A DNA stretch of 64,000 nucleotides from Tieghemostelium lacteum (Eukaryota > Evosea > Eumycetozoa > Dictyosteliales > Raperosteliaceae). The translations under genes were made by a program, and so were the position numbers. The notes below the pieces were generated by a model, which was not told the origin of the DNA, made no database searches, and was given only the letters and a program-made list of their open reading frames with translations. Every line of letters begins with the position of its first letter. Position 1 is the first letter of the stretch. Where the stretch lies: assembly GCA_001606155.1 (NCBI GenBank), contig LODT01000022.1:1034391-1098390 (forward strand). Reading direction: 5' to 3'. This document shows, piece after piece, positions 32,599-45,398 of the stretch.

Positions 32599-33518
32599 AT
32601 GTATAAACAAAAATATATATCATTGCTATTTTTGACTATTGCGTTAATAGGAACCAGTTTAGCACAGGATTGTACTTTTGGTGGTGTCAATTATAGTGGA
32701 TTTACATTGTAGGTGTTTTTTAATATTTTTATCATCATAATATACTTTGTTTTTGAATGCCAAATTTCCCAAAAGATAAAATGAAGATATATTTAGATCT
32801 ATTTTCAAATGTGGATGTGATTAATTAATTCAAATTTTATTTAATTAAATAATGTAGAAATGCAACTACAAATCTACAAGAATATTCATCGACACAAGGT
32901 CAAACTCAATATGTTTGGAATGTTTGTGCTACATCACCAACATGTGTTGCTAAAGCTATTGCTGGATCAGCATCATGTCAACTATCATCAGGTCAATGGA
33001 GAAATACAGGTTTATTGAATACCGGTGTATTCAGTGCTTTAGAAGGTGTTGTAGGTGCCCAGATTACCTATGGAGGTGGTCCAATTTGTAATGGTAACAA
33101 ACAAGCTAGAACAACTAAGGTAGAAATGACCTGTGCTGAAGGACAACCAACTAAAATTGTAGGTGCAGATGAGAGTTCAACAGCATGTATCTATGAAGTA
33201 AAACTCTCTGGTAATGCAGCATGTGGTGGTGGTGATAACTCTGGTTCTGGTGGAAAGAATAGTTCTTCAGATAAAAAAAAACCATCAATTGGTGGTGGTT
33301 GGGTTTTTATTATCATCTTGGTCTGTGGTTCCGTATTGTATGTTGCTGCTGGTAGTATAGTAAATGCTAAAGTTAGACATTTACATGGTAAAGAGATTTT
33401 CCCAAATTATCATTTTTGGGCTGATACTTTCCCTGGTCTACTCAAAGATGGTGTCTTATTTATAAAATCAAAAGTCACTGGAACTTCTGCTTCCTCTGCA
33501 GGATATCAACAAGTTTAA
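32599..33518 (+). CDS. Atg27/MRH-like type I membrane protein, copy B
   Basis: Exons 32599-32708 and 32858-33518 give 256 aa (donor GTAGGT, acceptor ATGTAG). It is a tandem paralogue of the gene just upstream. It has the same intron position and phase, the same luminal Cys pattern (CTFGGVNYSGF, YVWNVCATSPTC, ITYGGGPICN, VEMTCAEGQPTKI, CIYEVKLSG) and the same GGGW-started membrane span. The tail is nearly identical (AKVRHLHGKEIFPNYHFW, TFPGLLKDGVLFIKSK) and again ends GYQQV. The linker is shorter than in copy A. I started at 32599 because MYKQKYISLLFLTIALIGTS is a complete signal peptide. Conservation of the cytosolic tail over the linker suggests selection on sorting. Confidence 0.85.
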
Positions 33519-33820
33519 ATTAAAACAAAATATATAATAACAATAATAATAATGGGATAATCTTTTTTTTTCCATCTTGTAAATTTCAAATAAATAAAAA
33601 AAATTTATAATCTCAAACAAATAATTTCCCAACAATATTACTTTTACTTCATTTTATAAATAAATTGAGAACATTTAAATAAATGATTGTGATGAGAAAT
33701 AATTGTATAATTCAGAGAAAATACATCAAAATACACAATTTTTAATTTAATTTAATTTAATTTTTTTTTTTTTTTTTTTTAAAACGATACAGCCGACTGA
33801 CAAGTCATATATTTATTAAA
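33519..33820. other. intergenic before the EFL1 gene
   Basis: 302 bp, A/T-rich, including TTTAATTTAATTTAATT repeats running into about 19 T near 33762-33780. No gene. Promoter of EFL1 expected here. Confidence 0.4.
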
Positions 33821-36800
33821 ATGCCATCTATCTCTGTTGGTAAATATCTATTAGGATTTTATATTTATATTTCTAAATAATAACATTTTATTGTACATGT
33901 ATAGATTTATTAGGATCATTACAAGAATACCAAGATCATATAAGGAATATATGTGTACTTGCACATGTAGATCATGGTAAAACTACATTATCAGATCAGA
34001 TTATATCATCTAATGGTATTATATCACCAGCTATGGCTGGTAAATTAAGATTCTTAGATTTTCTACAAGATGAACAAGAAAGAGAAATTACAATGAAATC
34101 ATCTTCTATTGCATTACTCTACCAAAGATTATTACATAAAGACACTGGTAGTGATGAAAAAGAATCATTTTTAATTAATTTAATTGATTCACCAGGACAT
34201 GTTGATTTCTCTAGTGAGGTGTCAACAGCAGTTAGAATTACAGATGGTGCATTGGTACTTGTTGATGCTGTTGAAGGTGTTTGTATTCAGACACATGCAG
34301 TATTAAAACAAGCCTATCAAGAGAAAGTTAAACCATGTTTGGTATTGAATAAAATTGATAGACTTATAGGTGAGCTTCATATGACACCTTTGGAGGCCTA
34401 TCAACATTTAAAAAAAGTAATTGAACAGGTAAATGTAATCACTGGTACTTTAACATCAGAGGAAATTCTCTTTAAAGAGACTTCTGAAACTTTAAATCTA
34501 AATAGTGATGAATTAGAAGATCTCTCTAATCTTGGTACTGAATATTATTTCTCACCACAAAAAGGAAATGTAGCATTTACTACTGCTTTTGATGGTTGGG
34601 GTTTTACAATTCAACAATTTATAGATATTTGTAATAAGAGTATGTTATTCCTGAAAAAACTATTAGTATTTTATAGAAAAAACTAACACACTATTATCTA
34701 GAAACTGGAATTAAAAAAGCAATTCTAGAGAAAACATTATGGGGTGAATATTATTATCACCCAAAAGAAAAGAAAATTTATACATCACCTAGAGGTAATC
34801 TAACACCAATGTTTGTTACTTTTATTTTAAGTTCAATTTGGGAGATTTATAAATCAGTAACTAGTGATTGGGTAGATAGAGATAGATTAGATAAGATTAT
34901 AAATGCATTACAGTTACAAGTTAATCAAAGAGATTACACCAATAACGATCATAAATTGGTACTAAAATCAGTATTACAAAGTTGGTTACCATTATCTGAA
35001 GCTATTCTGTCAATGGTTGTTAATCATCTACCTGATCCAATTGAGGGTCAAACTAGAAGAATGGAAAAGATCTTTAAAATGACAAAATCACCAACTGTCA
35101 CTAATGATCTTGAGGCAAAACAATTGGAACTTTTAAAAAACACTGAAAAGTGTAACAAGAGTTCAGATTGTGAAATTGTTGCCTATGTTGCAAAAGTTAT
35201 TTCTTATGCTCATAAAAATATAGCAAGTTCAATTGTTCATAGACCTGTACCACCTAGAAGAGTACAACCTTCAGCTGTACCAAAGAATAGACAAACAACT
35301 GATTTAACTACTGCTACTACTCCTAATACTGCACCAACAGTAACACCAACAGTAACACCAACAGTAACACCAACAGTAACACCAACAGTAACACCAACAA
35401 CTACTACACAAACAACATCACCAATACCATTATCTGTTAGACCAAATACAATTAATACACAACAGGCAAATCAAAAAGATGATGATTTTATTGCAGTGGT
35501 TAGAGTATTTAGTGGTACTTTGAAAAAAGGTAGTAAAGTTTATATTTTAGGACCAAGATTTGATCCAATGAATCCAACTCATGATGTTGTTGAATTTGAA
35601 ATAACACAACTATTTATACTGATGGGTAATAGTTTAGAGCCAATTGATAGGGTACCTGCTGGTAATATTTGTGGTATTGGTGGTGGTATTGGTAATTATA
35701 TATTAAAATCAGCAAGTATTAGTAGTAGTTTAAGTTGTCCACCTTTGGTAAATATGGCATTTGTATCCTCTCCCATTGTTAAAGTTGCTGTAGAACCTGA
35801 ATCACTGTTAGATATGCCAAAATTATTACATGGTCTAAAAATGTTAAATCAATCTGATCCATTGGTTGAAGTCTATATTCAAGAGACTGGTGAACATGTT
35901 ATTGTTGCCAGTGGTGAATTGCATCTAGAGAGATGTATAAATGATCTAAGGGATAATTTTGCAAAGATTCCAGTACATGTTTCAGCACCTATTGTACCAT
36001 TTAGAGAAACTATACTAGCACAAATTGTAAATAACTCAAGTCCTCCAACTAGCACATTATTAGTAGATGGTACTAAATCACCCCCAGGACAAAGTCAAGA
36101 TGAAACTAATAATGGTGTTATTCGATATAAGACTCCAAATAAAAAAGTTGAAGTCAAGGTAAGAGCAGTACCATTACCACAGAATATAACCAATCTCATT
36201 GAATCACATGCACAAACACTCAGAGATCTCTTCCTTGGTGGTAAAAAAGAAAATAAGGAACTTTCTGATAATAAAACCAGTAAAAAGGAAGCTGAAACCT
36301 CTGAAAGAGAAGATTTCAAAGAGAAATTACAAGAGGAATTAGAAAAGGCTGGTGATGAATGGAAAGGTCAACTCAATAATATATGGTCATTTGGTCCAAA
36401 ACACATTGGTCCAAATATATTATTAAATCATATTCCAGGATTTAATAATTCACCTCATTGGAAACACGCTCTAATGAGAGGTTTCCAGAAAAATGCAAAG
36501 AATAAGACCTCAAATGAAAATAAAGAGGATAAAGATGATGAAGGTACCCATGAAGAAGATAATGATGAAGAGAAAGATGAACAGGACGACGAACAGGAAT
36601 TTGATAAACAATCAACTGAACAACTACTCAAGGATGAAGAAAAGTTTAAAAAGATATTCGATTTGGATAATAGTATTGTCTCTGGATTCCAATTGGCTAC
36701 TATTGCTGGTCCAATTTGTGAAGAGCCAATGATGGGTGTTTGTTTGATTATAGAAGATATTGAGTTTGCAGAATCAGTTCAAATGAGTGATAGTTATGGT

Positions 36801-37307
36801 CCATTGTCTGGTCAGATGATATCTGCATGTAAAGAGGCATGTAGAATAGCATTCCAAACCAAACCACAAAGATTAATGGAGGCAATGTACAGTTGTGAAG
36901 TTCAAGTCAGTTCAGTAGCCCTTGGTAAAATGTATTCAGTATTAAGTTCTAGAAGAGCTCAAATTCTAAGAGAGGGTATCAAAGAGGGTACTTCTATTTT
37001 CCAAATTCAAGCTAGACTTCCAGTTGCTGAGTCATTTGGTTTTTCAGAACAGATTATGATAAAAACATCTGGGGCCGCTTCAACTCAATTACTATTTGAT
37101 AACAATTGGGAGACAATCACTCAAGATCCTTTCTATATACCAACTACAGAAGAGGAATTGGAAGAGAATGGTGTGAATATTGCCTCTTTGGGTAATAATA
37201 TTGCAACTCAATACATGAATCAAATAAGAAAGAGAAAAGGTCTTTTTGTTGAGGAAAAATTGGTTGAACATGCTGACAAACAAAGAACAATCTCAAAAAA
37301 TAAATAA
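33821..37307 (+). CDS. efl1: EFL1, elongation-factor-2-like GTPase of 60S maturation
   Basis: EFL1 works with SBDS to release eIF6 from late 60S subunits. Exons 33821-33839, 33905-34639 and 34702-37307 give 1119 aa, close to human EFL1. Introns have GTAAAT and GTATGT donors and TATAG/TCTAG acceptors, in phase. G1 is AHVDHGKTTLSDQ (~residue 25), G3 DSPGHVDFSSEV, G4 VLNKIDR. Exon 3 opens TGIKKAILEKTLWGEYYYHP. The EF-2-type domains follow, with AVVRVFSGTLKKGSKVYILG, ASGELHLERCINDL and, near the C-terminus, DSYGPLSGQMISACKEACR and YSVLSSRRAQILREG. Family-specific low-complexity inserts are a (VTPT)n repeat at ~35335-35400 and an acidic insert at ~36490-36610. EF-2's diphthamide loop is not apparent, as expected for EFL1. 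Confidence 0.93.
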
Positions 37308-37798
37308 ACACTAATTTTTCTAAAATCATGACTATTCAAAGCCAACGAAATATTTTTTACAAATTAAATGGTAATATGGATTTCATTATTGAGAAATCAA
37401 ACTACACACTATACAATCAATCTACATACTTGCCCTATTTGAAAAAGCGAAAATTTTTTTTTGATATTTAGTTAAATTATTTGATGATATTTAGTTAAAT
37501 CTTTATATATTTATTAAATCTTATTCATTTTTCTTAAATCAATAAATTATTTTGATATATTTTTGCTCATTAGTATTTTATAATTTTTTATATATTTACA
37601 AACATAATGTAAATATTCCTGTTACTAAAAAGAAATTGATATTAATGAGATGGAGTGGAAATAATAAATGCAAGACAAAATATCATGTATTTAAATTTCT
37701 AAGAACAAAACATTTTTTGAATAAAATTTTTTTAGAAGAAAAGCTTTCTTTAAAGAAAATATATATAAACCTAATAAAGCTTTTTCCCAAATCTAGAA
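37308..37798. other. intergenic, no gene seen
   Basis: 491 bp of A/T-rich sequence. It includes a direct repeat of TTGATATTTAGTTAAAT/TTGATGATATTTAGTTAAAT near 37461-37500. An 87-codon open frame at 37552 overlaps the next start and has no coding character. Confidence 0.4.
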
Positions 37799-39264
37799 AT
37801 GGACAACGAAGTTAAAGAAGAGACTAGGATTGTAAAGTTATCATTATATTTAGAGAAATCTATATTAATTATATTGTCAAAAGAATTGGGTTTAATTGAT
37901 TTTTCAAAGTCACATCTTCCAATTATCAAATGGGCAATGAATTACTCATTGGTTTGTAGGGAATGGTTTGAAATTTTGAAAAAACAGGCGGATTGTACAA
38001 TGATTGTTAATATGGAAAAATCTAAATTTGCACAGTCACATAACCCATGTGAATTCAGTCTAATCAATAGTAACAATAGATATAGATTTCACTCCAATTT
38101 TGAAAATGTTAAACACTTGAAATTTAAACTTGTAAACATTAAAATCTTTTTGTTGATGCCATTTCAGAATACAAAGATAAAGGCAATATCCTATCAATTG
38201 AAAGTATATTAGTAGTTAGCAAAGATTATTCAACTATTCGATGGGATTTATTGAATTTTCTCAACCAAATTCAAATTCCTAATGTTCAATATTATTTTGA
38301 TATTGAAACTGACATTGAAAATAACGTTCATAATAACAAAATGTCACATAAAAACTTTGAAACTAAATCACTGATACTTAAATCTAATATACGATTAGAT
38401 TGCACCAATTTTTCTGATTTTAGAGATGCTGTAATCTTATTGGATCCTATTGATTTGGTTCTACAGTCTCTCTATTGCAGTGATGCAAAATATCCTCATC
38501 TTGCGTGTCATAGTATATCTAAACACAATTCACGATATGAATCTGTAAAAATTATTGATACACCAATATCATTATATACATTCTACAGATTACTTCAATC
38601 ACCCAATATTCATACTCTTCATGTAGATTTACAATTTCACCAAATTTATTCATTCTACAAGAGTTATGATTCAAATGTTAATAGTGATCATTTTGATATT
38701 GAGGATGAAGTTGAAGAAGATCCTAATGAAAATATTGATTTAGAGAGAATAGAATACAGAAAATTCTCAGAAATATACTATGATGAATTAGACCAGTTTG
38801 AAGAATTAGATGGTACATTTGATTCATTATTTTGTCCATTCTATTATGATAATGGAGATGTTACACCAAATGAAGCGTACTCTCAAGATCTTTGGGATAA
38901 ATGCCAACATTTACTGATGAATCACAAAACACTCACTAATTTATCAATTTGTAATAACGATCACAGTTGTTGGGGTGGCTGTAATAAAAAACCTCCAAAA
39001 GGTTTTATTCATTATTTTAAAGTATTAATTAATAATCTCAGTCCATCTATCAAAGCATTAGGTCTTGTTATGGAATATCTAAGTTCTAAAAATCTAAATG
39101 ATATACTTGACAATAACCAAAGACTAAATGAAATTATTCTATTTGGTAACTATATTAATACACACATTCAACCAATGCTTACTCAAAAATGTTATCAATT
39201 TAAGCCAAAATTAATCAAAACCACCAATGATAATATTAAAATTACAATTCATAAAGATTTCTAA
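37799..39264 (+). CDS. dictyostelid F-box-like family protein, structure unresolved
   Basis: The first frame (37799-38212) starts MDNEVKEETRIVKLSLYLEK and contains WAMNYSLVCREWFEILKK. This is the F-box-like start common in large dictyostelid families (LxLVCKxWF). The second frame is open from about 38167 to 39264 and reads SIESILVVSKDYSTIRWDLL onward to the stop. It includes RLLQSPNIHTLHVDLQF and an acidic segment. The two could be joined by an intron 38070-38167 (donor GTAACA, acceptor TTTCAG), which keeps phase. That join would discard FENVKHLKFKL, which looks coding. The alternative is a frameshift near 38130-38167. Either a spliced gene or a recently broken one; function probably substrate binding for ubiquitin ligases, by family analogy. 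Confidence 0.5.
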
Positions 39265-39846
39265 ACTCTGTATTATTATGATAAAGTAAAGAGGAAATAT
39301 TATATTAATTTTATTAGTTTGAGTGAATGAAATACATAACTAAATATTAGTATATGTGTAATGGTCAAACACAACAGAGCGTTAATCGGAGTGGGATTTT
39401 TTTTTGCGGGTGTGAAAAAAACTATACTTAATCATTTGGAATTGGTCAAAGGGAAATTTGCTTCGCAATTTCCTGAGTTGATCTTTTGAATTATTTCTAT
39501 ATATTTATTATTTTATTTTTTAGAGTTATTTTAGTTATTATAGTTATCGAAAAAAGATATTATTAAATAAAAAAAAATTATTTATAATTATAGCTTCAAA
39601 AAATCCATAACAATAATAACTTAATTCTTTCAATTGTTCAAAATAGTTTAATAAAGTAGTAGTTATTTTAGTTATTATGGTTAATTAAAAAAATAAAAGT
39701 TGTAAAAAAATATTTTTCTTAGACTTTTTCAAAAAATAATTATATAATAACTAAAATAATTCATACATAAACTCAGAACTTCAAATTATTATTCGAAAAA
39801 CAAGAATAAAAAGTGTATTGGTAAATTTTTAAATTATTTTTTCAAA
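39265..39846. other. intergenic with a stable hairpin
   Basis: 582 bp. Mostly A/T tracts with repeats of TTATTTTAGTTATTATRGTTA (39518-39545 and 39660-39682). A GC-richer island at 39375-39490 contains the hairpin listed separately. No ORF with coding character. Confidence 0.45.
39444..39483 (+). ncRNA. two-stem hairpin followed by T4, small RNA candidate
   Basis: GGTCAA (39444-39449) pairs with TTGATC (39478-39483). Inside, GGAAATTTG (39452-39460) pairs with CAATTTCC (39466-39473) with one bulged T around a CTTCG loop. TTTT follows directly at 39484. Compact stems ending in a T run would suit a short Pol III transcript, but no promoter element is recognisable, and a chance hairpin in AT-rich DNA or a cryptic terminator is possible. 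Confidence 0.2.
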
Positions 39847-41003
39847 ATGGGTGATTTAGGAGGGCTTATAGAAACTCACAAGCTGAAATTACCATGGAGA
39901 ATCTCAGAAAAGGAATTTCAAAAATTCAAGGAATTAAACAGTAGTTTCAACCCAAAATACATTAACCACCATTGTATAGAAGTTCCAGAAGAAACTAGCA
40001 TTGATTTATCACCTCTACTTCCTCTTCTACCAATACATATAAGTAACAACTCACCAACATTTGCAAAATCAATACCTGAACTTATCAAGTTTAATGATAA
40101 TCTTAACATTGAAACATTGAATAGCTCATTAATCAACATTAAAACAATGGCTGATCTTCCCACAAGACAGAATGGTGAATTATCTAGACAACTTAGTAAT
40201 TGGACAGTTGAAAATGGTTTAATAGGACTCAATGATTCAAGCTCAAAGTTTCATTTAGTAGGACCTAATACAGATGGAAAATTGTAAGATCAAGTGAATA
40301 CAAATTCGTTTTTATATTACTAACATGTTATTATATCTGTTTAATATTTAGTGGGCCAGATGCTGCCTACTTTCCCCTCCAACAACATATGAATATTGAT
40401 ATAGAGACAAGAAAGAATAATACTATTCCAATTGCACCATCTTTTGTTATAGAGAACCGTTCATATTCACCACGACCCAACAATGAACGTCAATATCAAA
40501 TGGATAAGATGTGTATGTGGATAGAATGTGGATCAGAGTCAGGTCTTTTGATTGATGGGAAATCAAGAATGGTTGATTTGTATTGTAGAACAAATCAACT
40601 TCATCCTCAAGTTGGTCAACCCAATCTATATGTACATCCACAGGCTCAACTTCAAATACAACAAACTCAACAACAAATTGCTCAACTTCAAAATAGGATT
40701 TTAGGAAGCCAACAGTCCCTACTTATTAATCCTGGATTAGTAGGTACAGAGGGGCATCAAGATATTTTAAATTCTATACAGACAAAACAAGATCAGTTAA
40801 ATATTTTAATCAATTTCAACCATATATATTTTGATAGCATGAGAGTTGTACCTAATCATCCAGGTGTATTCCATGTTTCAGTTCCCTTTTGGCCACCCAA
40901 TCAAATTATAGCTCTACCTCAACATGGACCAAATTTGATAATTCATTGTATTGGGGATGTAAATGGCTTTAAGTTGGATTTGTCATCATATCCAATGGAC
41001 TGA
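39847..41003 (+). CDS. conserved-looking protein of unknown function
   Basis: Exons 39847-40283 and 40352-41003 give 362 aa (donor GTAAGA, acceptor TATTTAG, codon TTT split). The N-terminal half has LPWRISEKEFQKFKELNSSF and a Leu/Pro stretch (DLSPLLPLLPIHI). The middle has a Gln-rich helix (AQLQIQQTQQQIAQLQNRIL), probably coiled coil. The C-terminal part (VVPNHPGVFHVSVPFWPPNQ, GPNLIIHCIGDVNGFKLDL) looks like a folded beta-rich domain. No signal peptide or membrane segment. I cannot name the family. The splice is well supported because the frame closes just after the donor and reopens in phase after the acceptor. Confidence 0.7.
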
Positions 41004-42323
41004 AACCACCAAAACTAGAAACAATTTCAATTCAGCCTATGATTTAATAAATAAATCGTGTTTATTTAATAAATAATTCATCATTAACCTTTTTCATCTA
41101 ACTCACTTCACTATATTCACAGAAACCTTCAATAAAATAAAATTTTGTTTGTATGTTTGTTTGAAAAAAATATCAAAATTGGTGATATTACTCTATTGAA
41201 GAATTTGTATCGGTGCACTTTACTATTCTATTCCTTATTTTCATTAATTGATAAAGTATTCAATTTTAGTTCAAAATTAGTTAATATTAGTTTGCCAATA
41301 ATAATATAACATTTTTTCATAATCTGCAGAATTTAATAGTCTATTATTATTGTTTATATCAAAAAAGAGTAGTATAATAGTGTAGAAATAATTTTTAATT
41401 AAAAATAATTGTATACCTATACAACAAAAGTGCAAATTCTTACATGTGAAACCATAATTTTATAAATATTTTGTAAATTAAGAATCGTTATTTTTATCAT
41501 ACAAGTGTAGAATTACATAAATATTGAAATTTATTAGATATATTTTAAGTCTTTGCATTTATTTTTAAGGAAATAACAATATAAAGGCAAAATTATTAAA
41601 ACAAAGATTCATATTTAATTTAGCTTCTTATTGAACATGGGATTATTAAAAATTAACCCATTTTTAATAATACTACAATATAGGATAGAAGTATGTTCAA
41701 GATCTCATCTGTATCCGTTTTTAATTCCTATAGATAAAATAGTTTGATATTCAAAAATTTTGAAATCTTTAAATTGCATAAGCATTTTAATTAAATGTAG
41801 CATAAAAAAGAAAAAAAGCCATAAAATAGATCACATCAACATAATAACCAGATATATTTGACCAACAAGCAACATATTGGTAACTAAAGTTAAAACAGCA
41901 CAAAGATCACCATAGTAGTAAATCAATATGAATCAGATACAATAAAAGGAATATATTCAAATTCATCTACAATAAATTAAACAACACCTCATAATTTCAG
42001 TTGAAATTGAAGCTGAGTTAAATCAAAACACTAAATAATTGAGTAATCACAAGGTAAAAAATTTTTAATATTAAATTTTATTTTATAAATGTCTGATTTA
42101 CCTAGATAAATTTAAAAATATTTGATCACTTGTATAATTGGAAGTCTACAATAGCCAAAGAATTAAAATGTGTAAATAGAGTTATATGAAAGATATTCAT
42201 ATCAGATATCAATAAACTCTAGCGATAACATATAGAGAAAAGATTAAAAAAAGTTGGGACTTTACATATGGTCAGATACAGTCATTCAATTGATCAACTA
42301 AACCAGTTCTTTTAAATCTGCAC
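41004..42323. other. 1.3-kb AT-rich intergenic region
   Basis: No ORF, tRNA or other RNA gene is supported. The sequence has A/T tracts and a few short words also found elsewhere in repeat-rich parts of the window (ATATTTTAAGTCTTTGCATTT near 41538; CAATAGCCAAAGAATTAAAA near 42150). It precedes a decayed gene and may itself be decayed genic or mobile DNA. Confidence 0.5.
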
Positions 42324-43475
42324 ATGTTCAATACCCATGGATCACTAAATTCAATTGATCTACAAAAAGAATTACCAAATTTGTTAAATTCTAAAGAAAC
42401 TCTATTGTCATTAGATATGACAAGCTTTAAGGGTATACATTGTATAGATATACTCAGTTCATTCACAAAGTTAACTAGACTCAATTTAAGATCACCAAAT
42501 GAAAGTTTATTAGTTTATTTGAAAAACTCATGTAGTTTACAGTATCTAAAAATCTCCAATATTACTATGCAGATAAGATATTTGATCTTCTATCTACGAA
42601 TTCAGTATTGTAAAACTCTGGAGACATTAGGTATGCTTTATAGTAGATATTCAGAAACTTTATTTACACATTTTCTTAACAGTAATACAACTATTAAATC
42701 TCTATAAGGTCTGAGTTATAGCTAATATAACAGAAAAATTTGAAATTAGGAATCAGACACTACACACTATTGCAAGTGAATTACTAAAGTGCTGGTCTGT
42801 TCCAAGTCAAATTAGGACAATAATACTGGATCATCATCCCAACCCAGAGTACTTTATCAATGCGAATACCATTCATTTTAATGCTGGTTCAACTTCTTCA
42901 TTTCCAAATTACAGGTTTGAAGTGCCTTTGGTTTTGGATAGCTTCTTAATGGCCTGTAGCAAAACTTTGAATTATCTAGTGATAAATAGACAAATAACTT
43001 CTGTAAAACATTTAACACATGAACATTGCATTGATGTTGATGAACTTCTAATATATATATTAAAACAAGTGCAAGAATATAATGTTAACCTTACTAAACT
43101 CTATATTGGTATAACCATTACCGGTGGTACCATGACAAAGTTGTTCGATAAATTACCAAAAACTGTAAAAAAATTACAATAACATCTATTAATGATTGTG
43201 ATATGCTGTTATTAACCAAAACCATAAATAATCTACAACAATTGGAATTTGTTAATATACAACTCGTTAGTATTAATACTGGTAATGAAATCATTTTAAG
43301 AGAATCTACTGATGATTATATTCAATATCTTTGTAAACTTATAGAAGGTAATCCTAATCTTTATGAAATCTATATATCAGAGCCTTACAATGAAACACCA
43401 ATTTCATCAAGTGTTCTGACTCAATTTGAACATGTTATCCAAAGTATACCCGTTTGTTTAAGTTGGCATTTATAA
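42324..43475 (+). pseudogene. decayed Leu-rich family gene (F-box/LRR-like type)
   Basis: Three coding-like blocks in changing frames. 42324-42707: NSIDLQKELPNLLNSKETLL, LTRLNLRSPNESL and LQYLKISN. 42723-43182: NQTLHTIASELLKCWSVPSQ, RTIILDHHPNPEYF and onward to FDKLPKTVKKLQ. 43184-43475: TSINDCDMLLLTKTINNLQQ to VIQSIPVCLSWHL. Frame changes occur near 42708-42722 (stop plus shift) and 43178-43184 (KKLQ then shift into TSIND) without splice signals of the local type, and no start or F-box region is left upstream. The repeated Leu pattern and the phrase KLPKTVKKL resemble dictyostelid F-box/FNIP-type families, several of which expand and decay. Specific parent unknown. Confidence 0.6.
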
Positions 43476-43816
43476 AAATTCCCAAATCAATTGAGGAAAT
43501 ACTTTTAAAATATCATATTACAACAAAAGTCTAAGAATCTACTGTACATAATAAAAAAAGTCAAAATTGAAATTCTTAAGTCTTTGATGATCAATCCTTC
43601 CCTCTTTAAATTTTAATTATATTTTATTTTTTTTATCTTTTTTTTAAATTTAAATAGGGTGGTGGAACAAATGGATAGCATAAGAAATGATTCAAATATT
43701 TGTTCCCTTAAAAAAAGTTGTGTAATGGTTAGGTATTATTAAATGATAAGCCATCAGCGCTTTTTTTAAAAATGTAAAAACGCGAAAATTTTTACTTAAA
43801 ACTATTTTATTTCGAA
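43476..43816. other. intergenic before the DEAD-box gene
   Basis: 341 bp, A/T-rich with T tracts near 43622-43650. No gene seen. Contains the promoter of the downstream helicase gene. Confidence 0.4.
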
Positions 43817-44151
43817 ATGTTTAATTTATTAAGAATATCAAAAATAACATATGTAAATCAAATTCAAGTTGGATTAGTTAGAAACTTTAAACCACTAAAT
43901 AGATATTTTAGTAATAAAAATGCAGTTATAGTTAATAATAATAATGAAAATAGTATATTTGGATATTGTACAGAGATTGAAGATTTACTTAAGCACAAAG
44001 GTGTTTTAAAACCAACACTTATTCAAAGCAAATCGATACCATTTATACAAAAAGGTCATGATTTATTAATTTCTGATGAAACAGGATCAGGAAAATCATT
44101 TAGTATCATTTGCGAAATAGTAAATAGGTACTTTAAATACCTAACAGCAAC

Positions 44152-44219
<68 letters not shown>

Positions 44220-45350
44220 TAAATGATAAAGATAGAAAAGTACAAATTAAATATCTAGTAATAGCACCAACCAGAGAACTTTCTTGGCAATTTGCTAAAT
44301 GGGCCAGAGATTTATTGTCTCAGCTCAAAGTACCGGACGAAACATTAACTAAAATACAGATTGCTGTTTCTGGTAAATCATTAAATATCTTAAATGAAGA
44401 GATTGAATATACCTCTCCTGATATTCTTATTGGCACACCTAAGATAATCTATGAACTGTTACTCAGTGGTACAATTGACATCAAACATCTAGAATTACTC
44501 TTTATAGACGAAGCTGATATCATATTTCAGGCTTTGGCTAATAATATAGATAAAAGGCAACTAAAGATTCGAAAGAAACATCCATTAGTTGGACATTTAC
44601 TTTTAAACGAAATTAAAAAACGTTCCAGAGACTATGAATTTTTGACAAATGATAAACAACAAAAACAACAACAAGAAAAGCTAGAACAACAACCTAATAT
44701 AAGTAAAGATGAATTAAAAATAATTGACATTATCAAAAGAGATTTACATCTAAATGAAAAGAATAGTAAACAACAGCAACAAATACAACAACAACAACAA
44801 TCACAATATAAAAGGACATGTAGACAATTTCAAACAATAATAACATCAGCAACATTAAATTCAGTTACCAAAAAACTCATAAATGATAGAGATTGGATTA
44901 ATGAAGATTTTAAATCTATAAACACCATAGAGGAACGAAAAGAATCCACTGTGGCAATACCAACAGTAATTGACCGTTTGAAATTCTATTTTGTACCAGT
45001 TGAAAGTGAATTAGAAATGTTAAATACCATTGTAGAAGCACACAATGATTTTAATGCAACTGTTTCTATTGGTATATTAGCAAATGATGCAAATGTTACT
45101 AACGTACAAAAAGAACTTTTGAAAAGAAATATAAATGCTCAATTATTGCACTCGGATATGGACTTTAATACTTTTAATATCAATCATTGCAATGATGCTC
45201 ATTTTAAATCAAAACTATTGCATAAGATTGAAAATGATTCTAATCTTAAGTCGGGTAGCCTGAAAATTCAATTAAAAGAAAGGGAACTAAAGCGATTGCA
45301 TCATATTAAACTACAATCTGAATATGATGATGATGATAATAATGATGATG

Positions 45351-45398
<48 letters not shown>

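Noticed and set aside
37552-37815. 87-codon frame before the F-box-like gene
   Set aside because: Overlaps the real start, Lys/Phe/Ile-rich, no domain.
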